Shown: positions 1-12,156 of the stretch, piece after piece | Position numbering within the stretch: position 1 is the first letter of the stretch | How the letters are laid out: each line of letters starts with the position of its first letter | From: Ptychodera flava | Lineage: Eukaryota > Hemichordata > Enteropneusta > Ptychoderidae | Direction: 5' to 3' | NCBI RefSeq assembly: GCF_041260155.1 | Contig: NC_091933.1 | Coordinates: 35,070,293 to 35,134,292 of the forward strand | DNA length: 64,000 bases | Program-made: the position numbers and the translations under genes | Notes under the pieces: generated by a model | What the model saw: only the letters and a program-made list of their open reading frames with translations | Database searches by the model: none | What the model was told of the DNA's origin: nothing

Positions 1-685
1 GAGTGTAATTTTTGTGTTAGGCATTGTGCTTGTTGCTGGTCTACATATATAGGCAATGTTGATCATTTTAGTTATGTATTTTCACTGTCCTGTACATAGC
101 ATTGTGTACAACCAAAGTGATCGCGCGCGATCAAACCTTTTTGTTCACTGTATCTGCGTGCAGTAAACTCAGCGACATAATGTGCTGAGTGTAGTGTCCC
201 AATGTTCGTAGCTCTACATGAGTTTATAGATAGAAATACACCACTGAAGTTCGTTTCCGATCTTAATATTTTACTATTGCATGATGTTGAGTCTTACAAA
301 GGCCTTAACAAAGTGGGGGACTGCTCCCATCTCACTCCTATTGAAGTTGAGAAGACTTATGTTTACAAAAAATTATGTTTATCAACAAAAAAATCACGCA
401 CGCGCAGCGCGACGACCACTGCGCTTTAAAACTGCACTTGTTTTATATAAACTTCCTTAAATTGGATCTATGTTACAGTAACTATGCGAAACTGGTATGT
501 TGAACCCTCTAAGCAATTTATCTTGTCCATGTCAGCATGTTTGAATTCATGAGATCCGGGATTCGTGGCAATCTGTTATGTTTAGATAGAACAATTATCT
601 ATAACACACTGGAATGGTATATTTACACGTGATAGACATGTGTACCCGATAATGTTCACAGAATGGTCATGATAATAAATCTTAC
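1..685. other. Intronic sequence after the last visible exon of CLCA copy A
   Basis: This should be the intron between exons 9 and 10 of copy A. I looked for counterparts of exons 10 and 11 of copy B (FnIII-like segment and membrane anchor) and found none. The short open frames here have no recognisable domain. Confidence 0.5.
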
Positions 686-3600
686 AGTAATTTCGAGGCA
701 TTGCTCCGAGGCGACTTGTCACCTTGGAAACGGCATTGCCGTCAACATCGTCGGCGGTAACCTGGATACTGTAGCGACACGCTGTCGAGCAGGATGCTTC
801 AACGAATTCCACAAAATATCCAGAATAAACTCCATCGTCCCTTGTAATGTCGGCACCTAGTTTGACAATTGGGAAACATTTGATAAATTGTCATCAAATA
901 AGATCATATTGGTTTTGAGGTGTACAACAAGACGTTGTATCCTAGCTCATTTGTTATTTATGGGTGAGCATCTTCCATCGTTAGATTGTTACACTATTAT
1001 TTATCAAGCAGTCAAGGGACAAAGTCGCTCTTTTTTTGAAGTTGCATAACTTTTGATTGATATGAAGCGTAATTTGAGTCTTTTGACTTCTTGAAACACT
1101 GGTCAGCTGTATATAATTCAACTCTGCTCGCAGCCAGACAAGTTTAAACATTCAGTGAATCATTTGCGGTCTATATCAAAAATTAAAGTTCCTTGCACAA
1201 GTGTTACCATGCATACGTGAACATACATGTATTACCTTGTTACACAAAGTTTTGGACCTCTAGGAAGCTTTTGTGATGAAATATTACTACATAGGCGGTG
1301 TGTTTAATATAGATGAGGATAGAAGCGTTCACTTTACACTCTAGCAATTTTTAGAAAATAGGAAATAATCCATTTCGTCAGGAGGTAAAAGCCGAAATCA
1401 TTCGTTTGTAGCAAAGGATTAATTGTTTACAATGCTGCAGTTAGGTAATGTCGTCACTTTGTACACCCAATGACTTTATGCAAGTATTCCATGTTTTCTT
1501 GATGTCACAGAAAGGTCAAAACAGAGGACTTATTCCTGTAAAACCTTATTACCCAGGTTTGTATACTGAGAAGCGTGAAAAAATAAACTGACCTGTGCCT
1601 GAGTCAAACAATTGAAGGTCTACGATGCTGAATGGACTGGGTCGTTCTATGGCGGCGATGACGTGAGCGTTCAAAACTGGACTATGACCCTGCTTGACGT
1701 CAGCGTAAATGGTTACCATTGGTGGAGACTCGGTGACCATGTCGGTGCTGGGTGTGGAGCTCAATCTTATTGGTTCAGTCGACGAATCGATGGACTTTGA
1801 GTCTATTGAAATTTCTACCACCTGATTTCTGCTATCCGGGTTATGAACTTCATAAAGCCATTCTCCAACCTGTGAACGATGTTATTTTTGTTTGTTCGTT
1901 TGTTTTGTTGATTATGCGGCAGATTTTAAATTATAATTTGTTTATGAATGCATCGAGTTTTCGCCAACAATCAACTGCAAAAGTTGTACACTCAAATACA
2001 TTTCATTTTCTCAGTCCATAAACTTACCAATTCTTAGCATAGTACAGTGATGTTGACGTCATGGTGTATATTTGCTGTTGTCAAGACAAAATCAACATCG
2101 TACCCGAATAAAATTAATATGATGGTAAAAAAATTCCAACAAACATAATGAGACGAGTTATAAAATGAGGAATATGTCGCAAGAAATTCGTACCTCAGCT
2201 ATGTCGTCGATTGCGACGATGATGGAACGACTTGCGAAATTGCTATCATACTGCGGGTCGTTGCTGTCGATGATACCACCGTTGGGCCGGTTTATTTTCA
2301 CGTCAACGGCTTGGTTGCTGCCAAAGTCCCAAAAGAAGAAGAAAACCGTGTCTCGGCCTATCGTAGAATCAATATGTATGCTTCCAAAGTCCGTCGTTCG
2401 TGCCAATATGGTAGTTTTATAACTCGCGAGCTGGAATAGAAGAAATTATTTTGATTTTTAAGGACACAAATTTTGAGTATTGAATGATAAAGGGATTTAA
2501 CTGAAATGTGGTTTTAAATTTGAAGGGAACGAAAGAGTTAGGAGCTTTCACTTCTTTACAACTTGACGTTTGGCATACTTTACCTGTACAGGCGTCTCCG
2601 AGCCTGAGCTGGTCCGTTCCGTAAAAGACGCCGTAAAACAGTCATGGAGTGCAGTGGAGTCGTCACTCTCTGAGTACCAGCACGATTTGCCGTTAGTTCT
2701 TTCCGAGAGCTCCACAAGTTTCGGGTCGGCCTGGCTACTGAAGGCGAGGGTGTCTACGATGACATTCCTGTCTTCCAGGTAGGGTAGGGTTTCATCGATG
2801 TCGGGTTGTTCATTTTCTGCACCGTCTGTGGTGAGGAAAATGACGCCGCCAGCTGCAGTTCCAAAGTGACTTTGCTCGAAAACCTAATAAACAAGATTAC
2901 ATGAGACTAGGCACATTCTTGCATGTGTATTTGCCTTACGAAATATCATCTCTTTCAGCTCTCAATTTCTGTGACATCAGTTGGCAATGCTTTGCGTCAG
3001 CAGTTAAAAATTTTAAGACCGGGAAAAATTCCATTGTATAACAAAATTATTTTCGAACTCCATCACCACACTAGTTGCTGTCGTGTGTTGGTGCGAATAA
3101 TACTCCATACCTGATCCGTGAATGCAGAGCAGTCAGTTAACCATATTGCTTTACTTTATTCTCATACTAAACATCCATTACCTGATCATGAGGGTAATAG
3201 TGTCCGTTTATTACCCCTAGGGGCCATGCGTTACCACTATTCCTGGAGGCCATAGTTTGTGGTAACACAAGGCCACGAGGGGTAATACATGGGTGCTATA
3301 GTCCGAATAAAGACAAAGTTATAGGTGTTTTATAACACACCACTGCTCATCCTCTTCTCTGTCGTAGTTTCAAATGTGCTTTGATACAGGCACTGAAACA
3401 ATACATTAAGAGAAGTTTATCGGGCGATTCTCCAAAGAGAGTACAGTAGTGCCAATTGCTTCACAAAAGAGAAGAAAATATGTCCTCAGCACACCGTACA
3501 ACGTCCTTGACTGCACTTGAATTTTCGTTGTCAATGAGCTCTTCAGGTTCCCATGCCGTTGAAATAGGAATTTTCCTGTAATAGAGAGAGGCTCGTCGCT

Positions 3601-6600
3601 TATCCCGGGCGCTCATCACGTTCTAGTCATCCGCCATTGTTTCAAAGCTGCAGACGACACAACGCGTATGGCCGAGTGACCGGGCACTTTTTCAAATTTG
3701 GCCAAAAATTATTTCCCTTGGGAAAATCTTTCACAAATACCTCTGACGTCACTTTTGTCGATTCAGTGAGTACTAGACGTATCTATTTTCTCCTCCCGTG
3801 ATCGCAACATGGAATGAGCATGTGGCGAGAAATAAAACGGGTTAGGGGGCAACGTCAAAAGTTCAATGAAGGATAAAAACTTAATTCTTTTAGTTTGGGG
3901 GTGGGGGGGTTTTGACCTAAAAAAGTTTCTATCCTACAAATCGATTTAAGGTAAAAATTGCCAGGGGAATGAATATTTTGAAAAAATAGAGCAGAAATGC
4001 ACACTTTCGTGTTGAAGCCAGCGGAGGGAGTTGTTTTAACACGGTGCAGAGCTGCACCTGGCCTAGTTAGTGTAAACAATGCAGGCTGTTGGCTTCTGTT
4101 GCACCATAGACGGTAGTTTCTCTACTGTCTATGGTTGCACTCTGAATTTCTGGTGCACGTGTAGTCCGCCTGAATGGAGCAGTGTGAACTGAGTTGTTAC
4201 AACCACCAGGACAGTTGAGATAGTTTTTATGCCTCTGGAAGGAGAAACCTGGACTTTATTGTTGTTGTTCTTGTTCATTCATTGATAAACTTCAAGTTTG
4301 TTGCTAGTATGTTACTTACATTGGATGAAACTCAAAGTGTGTTCCCAATCTTAAGCCCCACTAACTGTATCTTTTAGCATTATTTTTATGATTTTACTTT
4401 CAAACTAAAATAAGTTGGTGACAATGTAGTCATTTAGGTCTGTGTACACACTTATTATTAACTACCTGCCGGGGCTATATATGCAATTTTACACTGCGAT
4501 TAAATGTTTGCCCAAACATTAATCACAGCCCCATGCAGAAAAGCTAAAACCCTTGATACTATGCATATCTGCACTGAAATCTTCATTTAAACTGCACAGA
4601 GTAGTCCAATGTAATGCATAAGGTTGAATGTTTTCAGCCGTGACACTGTGTGTTCTGATTCCTTTGTAATATTACCAATTTTTTAAAATGTCAGGAAATC
4701 AAAATGACTGTTAAAATTTTAATTAACATGTCAAATGTTTCTGAAAGGAATGGTTTCCTAATGCAGTAAAAGCTCACATCTCTTCACAGGATAGATTTCA
4801 GAGAGGAGAGAATAGGTAGATAATTTGAGGTCAACAAATTCAAGAGTACAGCTAGTGGGGCTTTAGCGATGCATTACTTTATTTCACCTCTAAATTGACT
4901 GATCCTTAGCTTTGCTTTATATAGAAAGAGCCTGGCAACAGGTTCAATATAAGTCAATTAGGTTTCTAGGGGGGATGGGGGGGTTGGGGGGAAACTAAGG
5001 GAATTAAGTTTTTTATCCTACATTGAACTTTTGACGTCGCCCCTTATTGTACCTTAGAGTGAAACGTCACAGTCACTCGAGGACGTTCTCAAAGTTTCCC
5101 ACCTCTTAAGAAAAGGGGAGAGTGGAGAGCGTCCGAAGAGGAGGGGAGCGTAAAAAGCGTCCTCGAGGGACGGATCTTTCGGTCTAGTTGTACCATAGAC
5201 ACTCAAAAGAGTCTCGGATGTACATTTCTGTGAAGTTTTACTGTGACTGCCATATTATTGAGTCAATTCAAACACAGTGAATATAAGTGAGAATGTACAA
5301 TAGCAGATACTCACGAACACATCCTTCCTTCAACCCGCAACCAATGCAAGTTCGCCCTGAAGTTCTTGTTGGCAGTAAACTGATCAGATTTCGTCTTGTC
5401 TGTTCGTCTACAATCTTCGTGAGAGGAGCTAATTCACTTGCAGTAGTGCCAAATTGGACAATACCGACCCAGCTGTCGTCTGGCAAAGTCGAACCGATGT
5501 ATTTGGACGCGGCTTGATGCTGTAATTCCATCCTAGAATGCTGCAAAATGTTATCGGAGAACATTTGTATAAGCAGTAACTAGTTGAACATAATCTTTCT
5601 AAAATATGTACAGTTCTATAGTATTTTTAGAGTATCTACTGTTTGCACGATTAAAGCTTACTCGATGTTCAAATATGCGCAACTTTTATTTGTGTACAAC
5701 ACCATTCACCGTCACGGGGTAAGTTTACTTGACCTTGTTAACTGATCCAGATATTTAAGAGAAGGAAACTCACTGAATCCATGCTTCCAGAGATGTCCAT
5801 CACAAGCACAGTGCGGAAATCTGTTTCCTTGACTACGTTGAAAGTAGGCGTGGTAGTCAGACCAGGGCGAGATGGATTTGCATTCTGGAAATCCAAGGAA
5901 TTGTCCATCACATCCCAGGCACTCCTGTACGTACACTGTGTGTTGTGTTTATTCAGAGCCAGAGGGTTGTGCCTCGATGAAGGGTCACCGTTCGGGTCAC
6001 TGTGACAGAAATGGATTACCTGGAGATAAAATAGGTCCAAAAAGTGACGAAATCTACATCGGTTTGCAATCAAATAAAAATCAACTTGTGAAAACCTGTC
6101 AATGCTTTAAGTCAAAGCCAGGTAACTGATTCTAGAACAACAAAAACATAAACAACAGCATTTGCATCTTAATTGATAAGGTATTCTTTTACAGAGACAT
6201 AAAGTGTTCACAGCAATAGGAAAGAGTTGTTCGAGTATGCGTGCATGCTTTCCAGGCTCCATTAACGTGGTTTATGTCTGTTGAAAGCCCACCCACCTCC
6301 TAGTTTGAAAATGATCTTTTTAAGTTTCAGTCGAATCATGAAAAGTCCAGGAAGTCGAATTTCGCTCAACAAATATTGTCGTAATACATAAGTACAGCAG
6401 TGAAGATGCTGCAAAAAGTTTACACTTACAGAAGAAAGATAATTTGCAAACATATACGATGCTGCTGCAGTGTTGTTTGGGGAGGGATAGAATCGACAGT
6501 TCGAGTCTGGCAGTTGTCCAGAATCTGGATCTTCGTTGCAGAGTGCCGCCGTGTTAGTGTTAGGGTCTACCTCAGCCGATATCCCCGTGACAGCATCAGA

Positions 6601-9600
6601 ACACCTGCTTGGCTCTACTCGTCCATTGGGATCAAAGTAATAGTGTTCGCCTTCCCCTGGGTATTCATCGAATATTCCCCACTGCAAGTGGCCCCACTCG
6701 TGAACGATGACCTTACCTGCAGAAACGAAAATGCTTGACTGTCAATTACCCTAAAATGTGAGAATTTATTAATAATAATATTTTTTTTAATTTATCATCA
6801 GCAATTGAGACATCGCTTATTATAATCGTGCCCGGTAACCTAAACCATTTTAAAAATTTGATATAACATTTGTCTGTATTTGATTTCCAGGTGTACAATG
6901 AAATGTAGAGAAAATTGCAGCGGGTATATTCAAGGACGGTGTTGGCACATATACAATAGCGCACTAGAACTGCTGGCACGCATTCGCAGAAAAATCTACG
7001 GGCAACAAACCTGATTCACCCCAATTGTACTCAGAGTATTCTCTGTCAACTATCCACTTCGGAGTCAAATGAATGTACTCCGCCTTTTCACCACAAGGAC
7101 GGGTTTGTTTGGCGTAGGGACTGTCACCGTAGTCTGCGTTAGCGTGATCAACGATAACATTAGCAATGTCATATCGTTCAGTTGTGGATGGATTTGTCGT
7201 TATGTTGTCGCTCCAAGTCTTTGGAAGCAGTATTGTGACGTCACCGAAAACGGCTCGATCATTGGTCGCTTCATAAAGATAAGCCGATGCATCGGAGAAG
7301 ATTTCCTGCGGGGAAAAATGGAAAAATGCAGTTTACTTCACAAAGATGTTTGAGCTGATGAAATGGTTTCTTTTGTCGTTAAATCGTTACATACTATGCT
7401 CAAAACAACAAATATTTGTAAACACGGTTCTTCAAGAAGTACACAGTTCTCTATTTGAAGTCAACTTGAAGAGTAGTTGCTTCGGGATGTCGACATACAA
7501 GAAATTTGTTCAGTTAAGTATGAGTAATTACTCTAAGATTAAGGTAGAAAATAACGGACTTTTGCAGATATCTGTGAGGCTCTTTTTCCGCTGCATTCCA
7601 TCTCGAGTCTGTGTAACTCGAAGTTTAAGTTTCCCAGTGTTTAATTCTGCTTGTGAAATACCATTTTATTATCATACTTCCGAAATGACGTCGAAATTCT
7701 TATAAACACGATTGGAAATATTTTGGAATAATAGAATATTGTAGTAATATTGGTTTATTCAGTAAATTTAAGCTCATCTACTCTTCTGTTTTTGCAATTC
7801 ACATGTTTTAAGGGTAATCTGTAATATTGTAACATTCAGCTATAGGGTACCCGACACTTTTGATAAATTTGCACAATAAATAGATTTCTACCATTTCAAA
7901 ATGACAGATCCTATTGTTTCTTTGAAATTGTCATTATTGTTTTGTCCATTCCCCAAGTTTTGGTAATTTGAGAAAATAGAGGGTCATGTCCAAGGAGGCC
8001 CTGAAAAATAGAGGGTCATGTCCAAGGTGGCCCTGAAAAATAGAGGGTCATGTCCAAGTTGGCGTTGAAAAATAGAGGGTCATGTCCAAGGTGGCCTTGA
8101 AAAATAGAGGGTCATGTCAAAGGTGGCCCTAAAAAATAGAGGGTCATGTCCAAGGTGGCCTTGAAAAATAGAGGGTCATGTCAAAGCTGGCCCTGAAAAA
8201 TAGAGGGTCATGTTCAATGTGGCCTTGAAAATATAAGGTAGTGTTGTCATGAACAATTTTTAGACATTTTCAACTTTTCAATTTCAAAATATCTTTTTAA
8301 TACAAATATTTCACCAGCTACTTGAACTCCTTGTATTTTTTAAGTAGAAAGAATAAAAAAATACAATTTTAATTATTTTACTTTGCCTTATTGAGGTACT
8401 AACTTCAAAAGTATTAAATACCTTAGTTTCCTGAACATCTACCACACAATGAAAATGACAGTTTAGCAAAATAGGAGAGTTTACAATGTACTATCAGCAG
8501 TCAAACAAAGTAGTGGTTATAACTGTTCGAAAAATCGCAATTTGACAACCGTGATATATCAAAATCAGGTAAAGAATCAAAATTTGTAAGATTCAAAACA
8601 TTCTGCAGAATTATATGATAAGTACAGTTTGCAAAATTTTTGTTTATTTCACTGTATTTACATTTGCAAAAAAAGCAAATTTGACTAGATTTAGTAAAAC
8701 GCAGTTAACTTAACTTTATTGCCAAGTAGATTGAACAAAATTAAGAAATTTACCTCAGTCTGTAGCAACAAATTATGGTCTGGTGCCTTATTTTTCAAAA
8801 ATTTTTGACAAACTTTTCAAAATCCTATATACCCAAAATATTTCCAATCGTGTTTATAGTGTCCAACTTATCAATATAGCCTCCATGAGCAATGTCCTGT
8901 GTTCTTGTTGAAAAGGCAAATCTAGTCTGGACTAGAATCCATTTATAAGATACTAACAATGCATACTGAAGTAAATGTGATGCGCTGGTAAATCCAATTC
9001 CCTACATTTGGTCTGGAACAAGAATTGTCATGTTATCTTTACGTACAAATATAGTAAATTAAATATTTTTCAGTATTTTCAAAAACTTATTGACTTGTAC
9101 ATACATGTATGTGCAGCAGTGTATTGTTTTGTACTGTACTCTGTCCTAAAACTTAGTTAAAGCCTTGATGGATTCGGTATGGACATGTACGTGCAATGAT
9201 AAAGTATACAAGCACGCACATGGACTGACAAGCAGAGAGCTCTCTGTAAATACTCCCATACAAAACGCGTCCTCTTGAGCTAAAGATTTAAGAACTAAAC
9301 GTTAAACTGAAAAGACGTCCCCACGCCTATTTCAGTCTGAATGTTTCAATTCTCTGGTATTTTATCCAGTTGGTCGACTATCTTTCTGTTCTTTGTGTTT
9401 TTATTGAAAGATCTGGAATTGTTGACGTTCAAGACGTTTGTAACATTTCGAAACAAATAAAGTGCGAGAGACTACGTTGATATTGTTGTACAACAATCAT
9501 TCTCATTGTTGAATACTGTGAAACTGTGAAAAAGCAAATTATCCGACATTGACATCTTATGAAAACTAACATGTAAGGGTCGTACGTGGTACACTGTTTA

Positions 9601-12099
9601 GCGTAGGTGGTAGCACATACAGGACCAAACAGACGACCTTGACCTTAACCTCTGTGCCATCATCTGTTCAAGGTAAAATGCCTCATGACGGTATATGGCG
9701 TTCATTAACAGCGTGATCAAAGCGACCGTATTCAAAAACAATCTCTACAATTGTCAAACCAGCTCTGTGATAATAACCATAGAATAGTTTCTGACGGGTT
9801 AGGGAACCAAGTGCCCTGGACGTGGGAGGTACGTCCATGCACAGACAATGGGGGGAAACGCCATTATTGGCTATCTACGCAAACATCAAAGTCCGTGCGC
9901 AAATTCCTTGTAAGCAGAAACGTCTTTCGACTGATTTAACAGCCAGAACAACTCGCGACATCAATCTCATCTTAACCAGTCAAAACTCCTAATATTTCAT
10001 TGTTCGATACCGGACAAGAGATTACGCCCCTTACGTAAAACTATTATATGTCACAGGAAAACAAAGAAAGGGATAATCCCGACGATTAGAAGAACTATCC
10101 AACGTTTTATACCCGACGTATCTCTTCACAATATTAACGGCATGTGGTTGCCGTAATTTGTATCTCAAACGTGACATCTTCTTGGTTACAATTTGTTTGA
10201 GGATTAGTGTTAAGAGATTAAATCGTGCTATCGCCCAGTAACTAAGTCAACTGTGTAATTATGCGCTTGAAATGAGCAGACTTTGGAAAATTCATATTGT
10301 GATAAACTTTTGAAACGGTGTCACAGGCCTACCTCCAGTACGAGCACTAATAAAAACATTCCACTGTGCACATTCAATCGAAGTTCCCCGGCACCAAACT
10401 CAGCCCCCCACCCCCCCACCCCCATCCTGGTTGCGAAAAATTCCCGCTTTAAAGTGACCCAAACTTGTGGTGGCAAAATATGTAGTAATATGCTAAAATA
10501 TAAAAGCAAGAATACATATACAAAGCCGTGACATTTAATTTGCTTTGACTAAGGGATTTCCAACGAAGATAGAAACAGGAAAAATGGAGAAATTGTGAAA
10601 ATACATCGCCTACACTAATCAGGGATCGCAGCATTCGGATGTCGTAACTGAAAATTAAAGTGCTCGATGCCAAACCAATCGCTATGGACATAAATTACTT
10701 CAATTAAGTACAAAGTAATGATATCTGTACAGTGATTATTAGTACATTGTTATATTTATATATAATACAAATATGATGATTGCATTCTGTATGTTTCTCA
10801 TATACATATTACATGATAAATATGATTTCCATCTGATAAGGTCAGCTGCTACAAGTCATAACTTAGCATTCACAAATATCGCGGAGGCTGGGGACTTATA
10901 GCCTTGAATCATTTTTTGAGTCCCTATGTCTGATTTAACCCATTTAAAATTGACTGTTGTGAAGTAATTCTCTTAAATTCCCGGAATACACGAAAAATGT
11001 TTTCCTTAGTAATTCTCCACGATAAAACATTTGAATAAATACAGTATTTTCGCTCCCGGTGGCGATGCCAAGTTTTAGACATCGGAACTAGTAAACTTTA
11101 GCAAACCATTGCCAGTATATCGTTGGTGCTTTCTGAATCAGTGAAGGTAGAATTTTTGCGATTTTATAAAGTTTCTTCTGGCCGAGAAAGTTTACTTCAC
11201 AGCAGCAACACTAACAAAAAGAAATTCAGCGGTCAACAATTCAGCTCCCAGAGATACTTGCGCCCCACTCAACATCAAATCAAAGCAAGAATACATACAA
11301 AGCCCCATTACCTTCAGCAATACCGACGAATCCCTATTAAACTTAAATCTCCGGAATAAACGAAAACTTTCGAAATTTCGCGCATTTACTAAGTTTCTTC
11401 AGGGAAAAACAATTTACTTCACGGTGACAATCGAAAAAAGTAGTTTAGCGATAGAAAAACTGAACTCTATTTCTACAGTCCCAAGAGATACTTGCGCGCC
11501 ACTAAACATCGGCTGAAGTAACCATTGTCTTCAGCGGTACCGATTTTTGTTGTGTCTTTGACGTCGTCGTCATTATTATACTGTAATTTAAAGATAATAA
11601 ATGATATTTTCAAGTTGGTTAGAAGAAATGTACCTTCCTAAGATAACAAAAGAAAATAATGAAAATAAAACATGGGCTTGTGTCCGAACAATAAAAAATA
11701 ACTGAAGTGCAATATCTGTGGCACAAAAAAACCTGTCAATGACGTTCACGTGAGGTCTAAAATTTGATTCAATCAAAACATTCATCGAGAAATACGGGCA
11801 GTGTCCTTTTTCTCTGCTGCATTCTAATCGTCGTTTTCTGACCACTTTAAATTTAAGTCACACATCTTGAGAGAATTGGACTTCAAAAACATGCCAAGCG
11901 GTGGTGAAAGATTCACAAATGTAGCAAATATCGTGTTTACCTTGATGTAATCGACCAATCTGTAATCCTCGTCGACTTTTTCGTTGATTGCAACCAGTAC
12001 AGTGGTGTATTTGTTGTCGACCAAGTCGATCCGATTGCGAGTGAAGCAAGGATGAGCAAGGAGAGCCACCAACAGGAACGGAACACGCCAGCCAGCCAT
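686..12099 (-). CDS. CLCA-family protein, copy A (3' exons outside window)
   Basis: Exons in transcript order: 12099-11941, 7305-7011, 6716-6430, 6019-5774, 5540-about 5319, 2883-2584, 2430-2194, 1869-1593, 856-686. The start ATG at 12099 opens a signal peptide (MAGWRVPFLLVALLAHPCFT), and exon 1 is 159 nt as in copy B. Exon 3 carries HEWGHLQWGIFDEY, the HExxH zinc-protease signature of the CLCA family. Exon 4 ends in a VWA MIDAS motif (VLVMDISGSM), and exon 6 has the second VWA motif (FLTTDGAEN). CLCA proteins are secreted or membrane-tethered self-cleaving metalloproteases that modulate calcium-activated chloride conductance; that role is family knowledge. Splice phases agree between exons except at exon 5, where the strong donor GTGAGT (exon end 5315) breaks the frame into exon 6 and only a weak GTTCGT (exon end 5319) keeps it. 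Exons matching 10 and 11 of copy B are not found in positions 1-685, so they should lie to the left. A pseudogene is possible but less likely. Confidence 0.87.
3185..3800 (+). repeat. Dispersed nonautonomous element, family 1, copy 1 (CLCA A intron 5)
   Basis: This lies between exons 5 and 6 of CLCA copy A. It starts with an imperfect palindrome (TTTATTACCCCTAGGGGCC against GAGGGGTAATAC, 3,200-3,310), followed by a CACCTATAAC-like segment read in reverse and a unique body. The body includes GGGCGCTCATCACGTTCTAG and CCGCCATTGTTTCAAAGCTG. The same modules recur in opposite orientation at 54,845-55,500, so it is an interspersed repeat rather than gene sequence. No coding capacity is visible. Confidence 0.7.
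3844..5045. mobile_element. TIR element of about 1.2 kb in CLCA A intron 5
   Basis: The left end (3,844-3,920) contains CAACGTCAAAAGTTCAATG, GGATAAAAACTTAATTC and a run of G. The right end (4,970-5,045) is its reverse complement, with CATTGAACTTTTGACGTCG preceded by GAATTAAGTTTTTTATCC and a G-rich block. The inverted arms are about 70 nt with few mismatches. The interior has no open frame worth reporting. It is best read as a nonautonomous DNA transposon inserted next to the family 1 repeat. No target duplication was resolved. Confidence 0.65.
7970..8230. repeat. 32-bp minisatellite, about 8 units, in intron 1 of CLCA copy A
   Basis: Eight consecutive units share the core GAGGGTCATGTCC followed by AAGGTGGCCCTGAAAAAT, with a period of about 32 bp. 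Units differ by a few substitutions (GTCC/GTCA, GGCCCT/GGCCTT), and the last one decays. There are no palindromes and no unique spacers, so this is an ordinary VNTR. Confidence 0.9.
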
Positions 12100-12147
12100 C
12101 CCACAGAGCTGCCGCAGGTGGACTGATCTGAAGTGTTCTGTTGTCGC

Positions 12148-12156
12148 CTTTATATA
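12148..12156 (-). promoter_or_regulatory. TATA box of CLCA copy A
   Basis: On the minus strand the sequence reads TATATAAAG about 50 nt upstream of the ATG at 12099. With usual TATA spacing, transcription would begin near 12,120 and leave a 5' UTR of about 20-25 nt. Copy B has a similar box, which supports it. The start site is inferred. Confidence 0.6.

Noticed and set aside
7970..8230. Repeats of regular 32-bp period that might suggest a CRISPR array
   Set aside because: Units are contiguous with no unique spacers, and the context is a eukaryotic intron. It is a minisatellite.
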